64,000 bases of DNA, from contig PHBH01000025.1 in assembly GCA_002840535.1 (NCBI GenBank), positions 1-64,000 on the forward strand. Direction: 5' to 3'. Origin of the DNA: Deltaproteobacteria bacterium HGW-Deltaproteobacteria-15. Its GTDB lineage: Bacteria > Desulfobacterota > DSM-4660 > Desulfatiglandales > HGW-15. Both the position numbers and the translations under genes were made by a program. Below, piece by piece: positions 34,901 through 42,957 of the stretch. Under the pieces are notes generated by a model that was given only the letters and a program-made list of their open reading frames with translations, did no database searches and was not told where the DNA came from. The number at the start of each line of letters is the position of its first letter. Position 1 is the first letter of the stretch.

Positions 34901-36536
34901 CGAACACACGGTGTACACCTGCGCCGACGACAGCCAGGCCAGGATAAAGGAAAATATCGCCAAACACCGGCTCAACCGTGTGGTCGTGGCATCGTGCACG
35001 CCTCGCAGCCACGAGCCCATCTTCCGCGATACCCTTCGAGAAGCGGGACTGAACCCCTATCTGCTTGAGATGGCCAATATCCGCGAGCAATGCTCCTGGG
35101 TTCACGCCGGCAACCCCGAACTCGCGACCCAAAAGGCGTTTGAGCTTGCGCGCATGATCGTGGCCCGGGTCGCTGAGTCGCTTCCCCTCAAGGAAGAAAC
35201 GGTGCCTGTTCACAAGGCCGCTCTCGTCGTAGGGGGAGGGATCGCCGGCATGACGGCCGCGCTGGCCCTTGCGGATCAGAGCTTCCCCGTTCATCTGGTG
35301 GAGAAATCACGCTCGTTAGGAGGCACAGCCCGCCGAATCTACCGCACACTGGACGGCGCAGATGTCCAATCGTTTCTGGACAGGACCATGGAGAGGGTTG
35401 TTTCCAATCCCCTCATCTCCGTCCACCTGAATGCCAAAGCCTCGCAAGTGGAAGGGCACATCGGCGCCTTTTCAACGGAGATCGCATCCGGCGAGGAATC
35501 GCTCAAGATCAGGCACGGGGTTATCGTTGTGGCCACCGGCGCCGGCGAACACATACCCCGGACCTATGGCTACGGCCGGAACGAGAAGGTTCTGACACAG
35601 CTGGAATTGTCCGAACGTTTGGGCATGGGCTCGATCGAACTGCCGGACAAGGCAACGGTTGTCATGATTCAGTGCGTGGAGCAGCGCAATGAAGAGCGTC
35701 CTTATTGCAGCAGGGTCTGCTGCACCACAGCGGTAAAGAATGCCCTCCAATTGCGCGAGCGCTACCCCCTTGCACGGATCCTGGTCCTGTATCGTGATAT
35801 GCGGACCTATGGCTTCCGCGAAGCCGCCTTTCGCAAGGCCCGTGAAAAAGGTGTTCTGTTCCTCCGCTATGAGCCCGAACGGCCGCCCGAGCTCGGCACT
35901 GACGGCCGGTTGCGCGTTCACGAGCCGACCCTCGGCAGGCCCATGGAAGTAGTCCCGGACATGCTTGTATTGGCCTCCCCCATGGTGCCCAGGGCCGACA
36001 GGAAAGAACTCTCTGATCTGCTTCGCGTTCCCCTCAATGGGGACGGATTCTTCCTGGAAGCCCATGTGAAGCTGCGGCCCGTCGATTTCGCCAGCGAAGG
36101 TCTCTTCCTGTGCGGCACGGCACACGCTCCAAAAAGCATTGGGGAGACGATCTCTCAGGCCAATGCGGTTGCAGGACGCGCCGCCTCGATTCTTTCCCGC
36201 AAGGCCATCCCCATCAGCGGACAGGTCGCATGGGTCGATCCGGATAAATGCATATCCTGCATGACCTGCGTCCACGTCTGCCCTTATCATGCACCCATGA
36301 TCGGGCGCAACAACAAGGCGGAGATCCAGGCGGCTGTCTGCATGGGATGCGGAAGCTGTACCGCTGAATGTCCCGCCAAGGCTATCCAGCTCAGACATTA
36401 TCTGGACAACCAGATCCTCCGGGCGCTCGATTCCCTCCTTACTGGAATTTCAGCCGAGGAAGTCGTGGAAAGCGAGTATCCCGAGCACGTTGGAATAGCG
36501 CTGCCTCGCTGGCACAAAGGATTGATAACGCTTTAG
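31986..36536 (+). CDS. hdrA: giant HdrA fusion: HdrA / GltD-like NAD(P)H oxidoreductase / second HdrA
   Basis: A 1516-aa flavo-iron-sulfur protein. Order: HdrA FAD motif CGAGVAGIQAS (about residue 24); ferredoxin CTACGDCSAACP (about 124); a GltD-type Cys region and dinucleotide sites VIGSGPAGLSA (about 263) and VVIVGGGNTAIDAA (about 393); resumed HdrA with CLNCGLCSECMCCVKAC (about 638) and IQCVGSRD (about 735). A second HdrA follows with VCHCGSNIASVVDVE (about 941), VVGGGIAGMTA (about 1079) and a C-terminal 2[4Fe-4S] (CISCMTCVHVCP, CMGCGSCTAECP). Bifurcating HdrA usually has about 650 residues. The GltD insert suggests NAD(P)H as donor. ATG 31986; the reading from 31755 overlaps hdrB. Confidence 0.92.
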   Translation: MKMETKTPLLHRSDTQPESPCGAVLVCGAGVAGIQASIDLSSAGFRVYLVEGKAAIGGGMARLDKTFPTGDCATCILSPKLVECMRDPNIDVYTLADVVKLEGVPGHFKATILQRPRYVELEKCTACGDCSAACPIEVPSAFDAQLGTRKAIDRVYAQAAPNAPVIQKRGRAECSSGCPIDTSVQAYVALIAAGRFEEAAEVIRRENPLPSVCGRVCFHPCERRCNRGVLDEPINIRGLKRFAIDRFPTLPPHEEVPPTGKPVAVIGSGPAGLSAAHFLALAGHAVRVFESLPVLGGMLSVGIPDYRLPPEILERDLAGIRALGVDFRTGTAVGRDISAEEIGDGFDAVFIAVGAHMGRKLGIPGEESRGVIHGIDFLRKHSLGQETGLGKRVVIVGGGNTAIDAARTALRLGASKVMILYRRTREEMPADFSEVEAALEEGVEIQFLAAPLNVLARNGSMTGIECIRMGLGEPDSSGRPRPVPVDGSEFTLAADTLIPAVSQSADLRLAEQLGLETTRWSTIVADELTLATSRPGVFAGGDVVLGPSSVIDAIAQGKRAARGIDNYLAGRPLDLGLEKPEKRDNPLSEPELKKLREKTQPARRLPQAEQPVMQRLKDFREVEQTYSSEEARQEAQRCLNCGLCSECMCCVKACKAGAVQHNQATKTIDLEIGAVVLTPGFEAFDAARRGEFGFCHARNVVTNVQFERILSASGPTRGRIVRPSDGKTPRRIAFIQCVGSRDTGCGNDYCSSVCCMAATKEAVLAKEHEPGLEISIFFLDIRAFGKDFDRYYERAKNEKDIRYVRSFISRTYEMPDTKNLLLKYLGPDLKQVEEEFDMVVLSLGLEPSPALLDQAEHIGVDLNPWGFAKTSELHPLDTSRPGVFVGGVFQEPKDIPDTVMQASGAAARAMALLAPARSTQIRIKQYPPQRDITDELPRIGVFVCHCGSNIASVVDVERVVERVKDLPGVVHAEHTVYTCADDSQARIKENIAKHRLNRVVVASCTPRSHEPIFRDTLREAGLNPYLLEMANIREQCSWVHAGNPELATQKAFELARMIVARVAESLPLKEETVPVHKAALVVGGGIAGMTAALALADQSFPVHLVEKSRSLGGTARRIYRTLDGADVQSFLDRTMERVVSNPLISVHLNAKASQVEGHIGAFSTEIASGEESLKIRHGVIVVATGAGEHIPRTYGYGRNEKVLTQLELSERLGMGSIELPDKATVVMIQCVEQRNEERPYCSRVCCTTAVKNALQLRERYPLARILVLYRDMRTYGFREAAFRKAREKGVLFLRYEPERPPELGTDGRLRVHEPTLGRPMEVVPDMLVLASPMVPRADRKELSDLLRVPLNGDGFFLEAHVKLRPVDFASEGLFLCGTAHAPKSIGETISQANAVAGRAASILSRKAIPISGQVAWVDPDKCISCMTCVHVCPYHAPMIGRNNKAEIQAAVCMGCGSCTAECPAKAIQLRHYLDNQILRALDSLLTGISAEEVVESEYPEHVGIALPRWHKGLITL

Positions 36537-36647
36537 CACAGTTGATGAGGTCGGCCATGGGGGTCTTTTTTCAAAAGCGAAAAACTCGGTGGACAGTGTC
36601 TGGCGAAAGTGAAAGTGGCAAAGTCTTACAAGGATTGGAGCTGCATC

Positions 36648-37127
36648 GTGGAGAATAAGCCGGTGATCGTTGCATTCTGTTGCCACTATTGTGCCTATGC
36701 CGCGGCGGATCTCGCCGGGACTATGCGGCTTCAGTATCCTGATTCCGTGCGCATATTGCGGTTGCCCTGCACAGGCAAGATTGAAGTCAATTACCTGCTG
36801 GCCGCCTTCGAGCGCGGGGTGGACGGCGTGATCGTGGCCGGCTGCCTCGAAGGCGGGTGCCATTACCAGGAAGGCAACCTCCGCGCGCGCCGCCGCGTCG
36901 AACGCGCGAAGCAGATGCTCAAGGAAATCGGCCTCGAACCCGAACGCGTCGAGATGTTCAACCTTTCCTCTGCGGAAGGGACCCGCTTCGCCGCAATTGT
37001 TGCGGAGATGAACGAACGAATCGCGCAATTGGGTCCGAGTCCCCTGCGGCGATCCGATGCGGTGAGCTCAGGAGTCACCGCACCAAAATCCCCCCCGACC
37101 CCCCTTTACGAAAGGGGGGAGCTATGA
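36648..37127 (+). CDS. mvhD: MvhD-family [2Fe-2S] electron-transfer subunit, copy 3 (canonical)
   Basis: A 159-aa protein, the most canonical MvhD in the window: FCCHYCAYAAADLAG, LPCTGKIEVNYL and GCLEGGCHYQEGNLRARRR. The start is a GTG at 36648 behind GGAG (36637-36640); a GTG at 36609 is less likely. It follows hdrA as in hydrogenase-Hdr operons and should be the electron entry or exit port of HdrA. Its last about 15 residues (PKSPPTPLYERGEL) are encoded by the first half of a C/G-tract repeat that runs over the stop codon. Confidence 0.9.
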   Translation: MENKPVIVAFCCHYCAYAAADLAGTMRLQYPDSVRILRLPCTGKIEVNYLLAAFERGVDGVIVAGCLEGGCHYQEGNLRARRRVERAKQMLKEIGLEPERVEMFNLSSAEGTRFAAIVAEMNERIAQLGPSPLRRSDAVSSGVTAPKSPPTPLYERGEL

Positions 37128-37194
37128 GACTCCTCTTTACGAAAGGGGGAGCTTTGAAAGTCCCCCTTTGAAAAGGGGGATTCAGGGGGATTTT
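37085..37194. repeat. C/G-tract palindromic repeat over the mvhD 3 stop codon
   Basis: The element opens with AAAATCCCCCCCGACC and closes with its complement GGGGGATTCAGGGGGATTTT. It contains internal hairpins of the CCCCCCTTTACGAAAGGGGGG type. It overlaps the mvhD 3 3' end and lies upstream of metV 2. Such TCCCCC/GGGGGA repeats are familiar dispersed elements in proteobacterial intergenic DNA. Confidence 0.65.
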
Positions 37195-37272
37195 TTCAAG
37201 TTGCCGGCGTGCAGTGAACGTTCCATGGAAGAGCTTCGCGCAGAAGCAGAAAAGTGTCCCGGGAGAAACATC

Positions 37273-37965
37273 ATGATAGTTGCCGATCGAAAAAGCGTGC
37301 CTGAAATCCTTGACATGGTCAAAGACCACCAGCGGGTCCTTCTCGTCGGGTGCGGCACCTGTGTCACTGTCTGTCTGGCCGGCGGCGAGCGCGAGACGGG
37401 TATTCTCGGTTCCGCCCTCCGAATGTCCCTCAAGCTCATCGGACGAGGGTCGGTGACCGTGGACGAGTGCACCATTGAACGCCAGTGCGAAGACGCCTTC
37501 ATCGACGGACTCGCACTTCGTATTAAGGAGCATGACGCCATTTGCTCTTTCGGCTGCGGAGCAGGTGTTCAGGCCCTTGCCGAACGTTTCCCCGGCACGC
37601 CGGTCTATCCGGGGCTCAACACTCAGTTCATCGGCATCCTTGAATCACAAGGAGTCTGGGTTGAGAAATGCGCCGGCTGCGGGGCCTGCCGCCTCGGCGA
37701 ATTCGCCGGCATTTGTCCGCTCACCCGGTGCGCCAAACGGCTTCTCAACGGTCCGTGCGCCGGTTCCCGCGACGGCAAATGTGAAGTCAGTGAAGACATT
37801 GACTGTTGCTGGCAGCTCATCTATGATCGTGCGGCCGCACTCGGTGTTCTCGACCGCTTCGAAGCACTTGCCCGGCCACAGGACTGGTCCACCAGCCTCA
37901 ACGGCGGGCCCCGAAAAGTCGTGCGTGAAGACCAATGCATTGCGGGGCTCGGCCCCAAAGCCTGA
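37273..37965 (+). CDS. metV: MetV-like methylenetetrahydrofolate reductase C-terminal domain protein, copy 2
   Basis: A 230-aa MTHFR_C protein like 15068-15736: VGCGTCVTVCLAGGERE at the start, then SFGCGAGVQALAE and the Cys cluster CAGCGACR, CPLTRCAK, GPCAGS, GKCE. ATG 37273 follows GGGAG with seven bases between; an ATG at 37225 and one at 37168 inside the repeat are alternatives. It closes operon 2 and is the likely partner of MetF 2 (23399), although nine genes apart. Confidence 0.88.
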   Translation: MIVADRKSVPEILDMVKDHQRVLLVGCGTCVTVCLAGGERETGILGSALRMSLKLIGRGSVTVDECTIERQCEDAFIDGLALRIKEHDAICSFGCGAGVQALAERFPGTPVYPGLNTQFIGILESQGVWVEKCAGCGACRLGEFAGICPLTRCAKRLLNGPCAGSRDGKCEVSEDIDCCWQLIYDRAAALGVLDRFEALARPQDWSTSLNGGPRKVVREDQCIAGLGPKA

Positions 37966-38143
<178 letters not shown>

Positions 38144-38303
38144 ATAGGAGTCAGAGAGCCGCTTCCAGGTTGACGCGACAGGAAACTCCGAGCGGCTGAT
38201 TCGGAATTCCGTTCATGGTTCGATAACTCACCACGAACGGAATTCGTTCGCCCTGCTGTCCCGAGGTATCCAAGGCCGGACTGGGGCCAAGATTACATCT
38301 TCA

Positions 38304-38331
38304 TTCGAGGTTGGACGTTCGACGTTCATCC
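38304..38331 (+). repeat. 7-bp tandem array (TTCGACG family)
   Basis: Units TTCGAGG, TTGGACG, TTCGACG, TTCATCC end directly at the carA start region. The reverse-complement family CGAACGT lies at 44614-44655. Confidence 0.6.
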
Positions 38332-38341
38332 TTTGGAGAAT

Positions 38342-39502
38342 ATGAAAGACCTCCTCAACAAGGATCGCCTGCCTGCCGTACTCGCCCTCGAGGACGGGAC
38401 CGTCTTTCACGGGCTCTCTTTCACCGGTGAAGGAGAGACTACGGGAGAAGTAGTCTTCAACACCAGCATGTCCGGGTACCAGGAGATCCTGACCGATCCT
38501 TCCTACTGCGGCCAAATGGTCACGATGACCTATCCTCTCATCGGGAATTACGGCATCAATGATTCGGATGTGGAGTCTGAAAGGATCCAGGTAAAATCCC
38601 TTCTGCTCAAGGAGTATCAGGAGTACCCCAGCAACTGGCGTTCCCAGAAGAGCCTGGCCCAATATCTGAAGGCCGGCGGTGTGCTCGGCATCGAAGGCAT
38701 AGACACCAGGGCGTTGACCAGACACATCCGTCTGGCGGGCGCCATGAGGGCGGTTGTCTCCACGCTGGATCCTGATCGGGACTCCCTCGTGCACAAGGCG
38801 AACCGTTCTCCCTCGATGGCCGGCAGGGACCTGGTCATGGAGGTGACCTGCAGGAAACCGATGTTGTGGAAGGACGGAAAACCGCTCCCGTTGGAAACAG
38901 TCGATCTGTTCAGATGGAGTGATCATCCGGGTCGATGGAGGGTGGTGGCCATGGATTTCGGTGTGAAGTACAACATCCTTCGCTCCCTGGAGCAAAGGAA
39001 CTGCACCATCCTGATACTGCCCGCAGATACGGATTCCGCAACAGTCGAGCGACTCCGGCCTCACGGCCTCTTCCTGAGCAATGGACCGGGTGACCCCTCA
39101 GCAGTAGGCTATGCTGTCGATACCATCCGTTCCCAGATGGGAAGAAGGCCGATTTTCGGTATATGTCTGGGCCACCAGTTGATCGGATTGGCGCTTGGCG
39201 GCAAGACATTCAAGCTGAAATTCGGCCACCGGGGCGCCAACCAGCCTGTCATGGATCTAACGACCCAGAAGGTGGAGATCACTTCCCAGAACCATGGGTT
39301 TTGCGTGGGGTTCGATTCTATCAAGGATCCAGACGTGCAGATCAGCCATCTCAACCTGAACGACCGGACCGTGGAAGGATTGGCACATAAGAGTATCCCG
39401 CTGTTTTCCGTGCAATACCACCCGGAAGCCTCCCCTGGTCCCCACGATGCAGGGTATCTGTTCGACCGGTTCGTCGGGATGATGGAAAAGCAATGGGGCT
39501 GA
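38342..39502 (+). CDS. carA: carbamoyl-phosphate synthase small subunit
   Basis: A 386-aa glutaminase subunit feeding ammonia to CarB for carbamoyl phosphate (pyrimidines and arginine). The N-terminal domain has EDGTVFHG, VVFNTSMSGYQEI and DPSY. The class I amidotransferase has the nucleophile Cys in GICLGHQL and the catalytic His/Glu in QYHPEASPG. The start is uncertain: ATG 38342 sits very close to GGAG (38335-38338), and TTG 38333 overlaps it. The heptamer array ending at 38331 occupies the place of an upstream ribosome site. Confidence 0.95.
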   Translation: MKDLLNKDRLPAVLALEDGTVFHGLSFTGEGETTGEVVFNTSMSGYQEILTDPSYCGQMVTMTYPLIGNYGINDSDVESERIQVKSLLLKEYQEYPSNWRSQKSLAQYLKAGGVLGIEGIDTRALTRHIRLAGAMRAVVSTLDPDRDSLVHKANRSPSMAGRDLVMEVTCRKPMLWKDGKPLPLETVDLFRWSDHPGRWRVVAMDFGVKYNILRSLEQRNCTILILPADTDSATVERLRPHGLFLSNGPGDPSAVGYAVDTIRSQMGRRPIFGICLGHQLIGLALGGKTFKLKFGHRGANQPVMDLTTQKVEITSQNHGFCVGFDSIKDPDVQISHLNLNDRTVEGLAHKSIPLFSVQYHPEASPGPHDAGYLFDRFVGMMEKQWG

Positions 39503-39511
39503 CGATTACTC

Positions 39512-42500
39512 ATGCCTAAACGCAAAGACATCCATAAAATCCTCATCATCGGATCGGGTCCCATCGTGATCGGCCAGGCGTGCGAATTCGACTATTCCGG
39601 AACCCAGGCCTGCAAGGCCCTGATGGAAGAAGGATATGAGGTGGTGCTGGTCAACAGCAACCCTGCCACCATCATGACCGACCCGGATATGGCGCACCGG
39701 ACCTACATCGAACCCATCACCCCTGAATTCGTGGCCAGGATCATCGAACGGGAAAGGGTGCAGGCCGTACTCCCTACCCTCGGCGGGCAGACGGGCCTCA
39801 ACACGGCCGTGAAGGTCGCCGAAAGCGGTATTCTGGAGCGGCTTGGGGTGGAGATGATCGGCGCCTCGCTTCCCGTGATCAAGAAGGCGGAAGATCGGGA
39901 ACTCTTCAGGGATGCCATGGTGCGCATAGGCCTGAGCGTTCCCCGCAGCGGGATAGCGAGAACCATGGGCGAGGCCAGGGAGATCGCGGACCGTATCGGA
40001 TACCCCGTCATCATCAGGGCCAGCTTCACGCTGGGGGGGATAGGGGGCGGCATCGCATACAACAGGGAGGAGATGGAGACGCTTGCCGGCGAAGGGCTCG
40101 AGGCGAGCATGATCTCCGAGATCATCATGGAGGAGTCCCTCATCGGCTGGAAGGAGTATGAGCTGGAGGTGATGAGGGATTTCAAGGACAATGTGGTCAT
40201 CATCTGCTCCATCGAAAACTTCGATCCCATGGGCATCCACACCGGAGACAGCATCACCGTGGCCCCGGCGCAGACCCTTACGGACCGTGAATATCAGAAG
40301 ATGAGGGACGGCGCGATTGCCATCATCAGGGAGATAGGTGTCGAGACCGGGGGTTCCAACATCCAGTTTGCCGTTCATCCTGAAAACGGGGAGATGATGG
40401 TCGTCGAGATGAACCCAAGGGTGTCGAGGAGCTCGGCCCTTGCATCCAAGGCGACCGGCTTCCCCATTGCGAAGATTGCCGCCAAGCTGGCGGTCGGATA
40501 TACCCTGGATGAGATTTCAAACGACATCACCAGGGAAACCCTCGCCTCCTTTGAACCCACCATCGATTACTGCGTGGTGAAGATACCGAGGTGGACCTTC
40601 GAGAAGTTTCCGGGCGCCGAGGACCGGCTGACTACTGCCATGAAGTCCGTGGGGGAGACCATGGCCATCGGCAGGACCTTCAAGGAGGCCCTGCAAAAGG
40701 CGGTGAGATCCCTGGAGATCGGCCGTTTCTGCCTGGGGTCGGCACTGGGACGGAACCCTTCCGGGCCCGCGGACATGCAGGAGATCGAAAAGAACCTTCT
40801 GGAGCCCAATTCAAAGAGACTTTTCTACCTACGCGATGCGCTGCAAAGCGGTATGTCTCTGGACAGGATCCATGAGCTCACCCGCATCGATCGCTGGTTC
40901 CTGCACCAGCTCCAGCAGATCCATGAGGCCGAAAATCAGTTGATGGAAATGTCCAAAAAGTCCGTTGCCCCGGATCTGTGGGAGCCTGAGTTCCTGAAGA
41001 GGGTAAAGGAATACGGGTTCTCGGATGTGCGGCTGGCCGAGCTTTTCCAGATCCAGGAAGAAAAGGTCAGGCTCATTAGAAAGGAAAAGGGCGTATCCCC
41101 TGTTTACAAACTCGTGGATACCTGCGCCGGTGAGTTCGAGGCGTATACCCCCTATTACTATTCCACTTATGAACAGGAAAACGAGATCCGAAGCAATCCC
41201 GGGAGAAAGGTGATCATCCTGGGGGGCGGCCCCAACCGGATCGGCCAGGGGATCGAGTTCGATTACTGCTGCGTGCAGGCCTCCTATGCCCTTCGTGAGA
41301 TGGGCATCCAAAGCATCATGGTCAACAGCAACCCCGAGACGGTGAGCACGGATTACGACACCTCGGACAGGCTTTATTTCGAGCCCCTTACCAGAGAGGA
41401 CGTGCTCCACATTGTGGAGCAGGAAAGTCCTGAGGGGGTGATCGTTCAATTCGGGGGGCAGACCCCGCTGAACCTGTCCGTGCCGTTGGCCGAGGCCGGG
41501 GTTCCTATCCTGGGCACCAGTCCTGAAAACATTTACAGGGCCGAGGACCGCGACCATTTTCAGAAAATGCTCAAGAAGCTGAACATCCTTCAGCCTCCGA
41601 ACGGAATCGCCACGAACGAAGAAGAAGCCCTGAATATCGCGGCTGAGATCGGGTACCCCGTCGTGGTAAGGCCTTCTTTCGTGCTGGGCGGCCGCGCCAT
41701 GGAGATCGTCTATGATCGTGCGGATCTGGAATTCTACATCCGGAACGCGGTCCAGGTCTCTCCGGGCAAGCCGGTCCTCATCGATCGTTTTCTGGACCAC
41801 GCCGTGGAAATCGATGTGGATGCGATTTCAGACGGAGAGCTCACGGTGATCGGCGGGATCATGGAGCACATCGAGGAGGCCGGGATTCACAGCGGGGACA
41901 GCGCATGTGTGCTCCCCCCCATTTCCCTGAAGTCCCGCATCATCGAGGAGGTCAAGGTCCATACAAAGGCCATGGCCCGTGAACTGAATGTGATCGGTCT
42001 CATGAACGTGCAGTATGCCGTCAAGGACGGCCGCATATACGTCCTGGAGGTGAATCCCCGGGCATCCAGAACAGTCCCTTTTGTGAGCAAGGCCACAGGG
42101 GTTCCCCTGGCGAGGCTTGCCACAAAGGTCATGATGGGGAACCGTTTGAAAGACCTGGGACTCCCGGAAGAGGTAACCCCCTCGTACGTTTCCGTCAAGG
42201 AATCGGTATTCCCGTTTGCGCGTTTTCCCGGAGTGGACACGCTTCTCGGACCTGAAATGAAGTCAACTGGCGAGGTCATGGGCATTGACCAGAGTTTCGG
42301 GCTCGCCTTTGCAAAATCCCAGTTGGCTGCCGGGCAGAAGCTGCCCCTGTCGGGCACCGTGTTCATCAGTGTCAAGGACGGGGATAAACCGGCTATTCTG
42401 AAAACTGCGGCACTCTTTCGGGACATGGGGTTCGGAATTGCGGCCACAAAGGGCACCTCAGCCTATCTGGTAAGCCATGGGGTTCACGCCCAGGAAGTCA

Positions 42501-42775
42501 AGAAGGTGGGGCAAGGAAGGCCTCACGTTGTTGATATGATGAAAAACGGTGAGATCCAGCTCGTCATCAATACGACAGGGCACAAGAAGGCTGTCTCCGA
42601 ATCCTCCGTGATCAGAAGGACCGCACTGACTCTCTGCATTCCATACACCACCACGCTTGCCGGTGCGCAGGCAACGGTTCTGGGCATCCAGTCCCTTCGG
42701 GAGGGGCAGGTCCAGGTAAAGACGCTTCAGGAATTCCACCGGATGGATTCCTTTATCCACAAGTTCAGGGAATGA
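39512..42775 (+). CDS. carB: carbamoyl-phosphate synthase large subunit
   Basis: A 1087-aa two-lobed ATP-grasp enzyme, full length for CarB (about 1070). Each lobe has its start motif: [20 protein letters not shown] near residue 12 and [20 protein letters not shown] near residue 567. Glycine-rich ATP loops ([18 protein letters not shown]) and metal ligands [19 protein letters not shown] are present. The C-terminal MGS-like allosteric domain is about residues 945-1087. It is 9 bp after carA. A heptamer array begins 8 bp after the stop. Confidence 0.97.
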   Translation: MPKRKDIHKILIIGSGPIVIGQACEFDYSGTQACKALMEEGYEVVLVNSNPATIMTDPDMAHRTYIEPITPEFVARIIERERVQAVLPTLGGQTGLNTAVKVAESGILERLGVEMIGASLPVIKKAEDRELFRDAMVRIGLSVPRSGIARTMGEAREIADRIGYPVIIRASFTLGGIGGGIAYNREEMETLAGEGLEASMISEIIMEESLIGWKEYELEVMRDFKDNVVIICSIENFDPMGIHTGDSITVAPAQTLTDREYQKMRDGAIAIIREIGVETGGSNIQFAVHPENGEMMVVEMNPRVSRSSALASKATGFPIAKIAAKLAVGYTLDEISNDITRETLASFEPTIDYCVVKIPRWTFEKFPGAEDRLTTAMKSVGETMAIGRTFKEALQKAVRSLEIGRFCLGSALGRNPSGPADMQEIEKNLLEPNSKRLFYLRDALQSGMSLDRIHELTRIDRWFLHQLQQIHEAENQLMEMSKKSVAPDLWEPEFLKRVKEYGFSDVRLAELFQIQEEKVRLIRKEKGVSPVYKLVDTCAGEFEAYTPYYYSTYEQENEIRSNPGRKVIILGGGPNRIGQGIEFDYCCVQASYALREMGIQSIMVNSNPETVSTDYDTSDRLYFEPLTREDVLHIVEQESPEGVIVQFGGQTPLNLSVPLAEAGVPILGTSPENIYRAEDRDHFQKMLKKLNILQPPNGIATNEEEALNIAAEIGYPVVVRPSFVLGGRAMEIVYDRADLEFYIRNAVQVSPGKPVLIDRFLDHAVEIDVDAISDGELTVIGGIMEHIEEAGIHSGDSACVLPPISLKSRIIEEVKVHTKAMARELNVIGLMNVQYAVKDGRIYVLEVNPRASRTVPFVSKATGVPLARLATKVMMGNRLKDLGLPEEVTPSYVSVKESVFPFARFPGVDTLLGPEMKSTGEVMGIDQSFGLAFAKSQLAAGQKLPLSGTVFISVKDGDKPAILKTAALFRDMGFGIAATKGTSAYLVSHGVHAQEVKKVGQGRPHVVDMMKNGEIQLVINTTGHKKAVSESSVIRRTALTLCIPYTTTLAGAQATVLGIQSLREGQVQVKTLQEFHRMDSFIHKFRE

Positions 42776-42783
42776 GGAAGAAA

Positions 42784-42873
42784 GGCGGAAGGCGGAAGTC
42801 GGAAGGTGGAAGGCGGAAGGTGGAAGGTGGAAGGTGGAAAGAAAATCGGAACGCGGAATGGGGAATCCGGAGT
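42784..42873 (+). repeat. 7-bp tandem array (GGCGGAA/GGTGGAA, 8 units plus degenerate units)
   Basis: Eight consecutive units run 42784-42839, then degenerate units ATCGGAA, CGCGGAA, TGGGGAA at about 42846-42866. It is the longest heptamer array in the window. Its inverted partner TTCCGCC/TTCCGAA lies at 43035-43066, inside the purF reading frame. Confidence 0.8.
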
Positions 42874-42957
42874 GAAAAGCGGATTGGAAGATGCTTAGCT
42901 AAAGATACGATAGAAACATCGGGAGGCTTTACAGCTTCCTGTTAGAGGGGCTGATAA

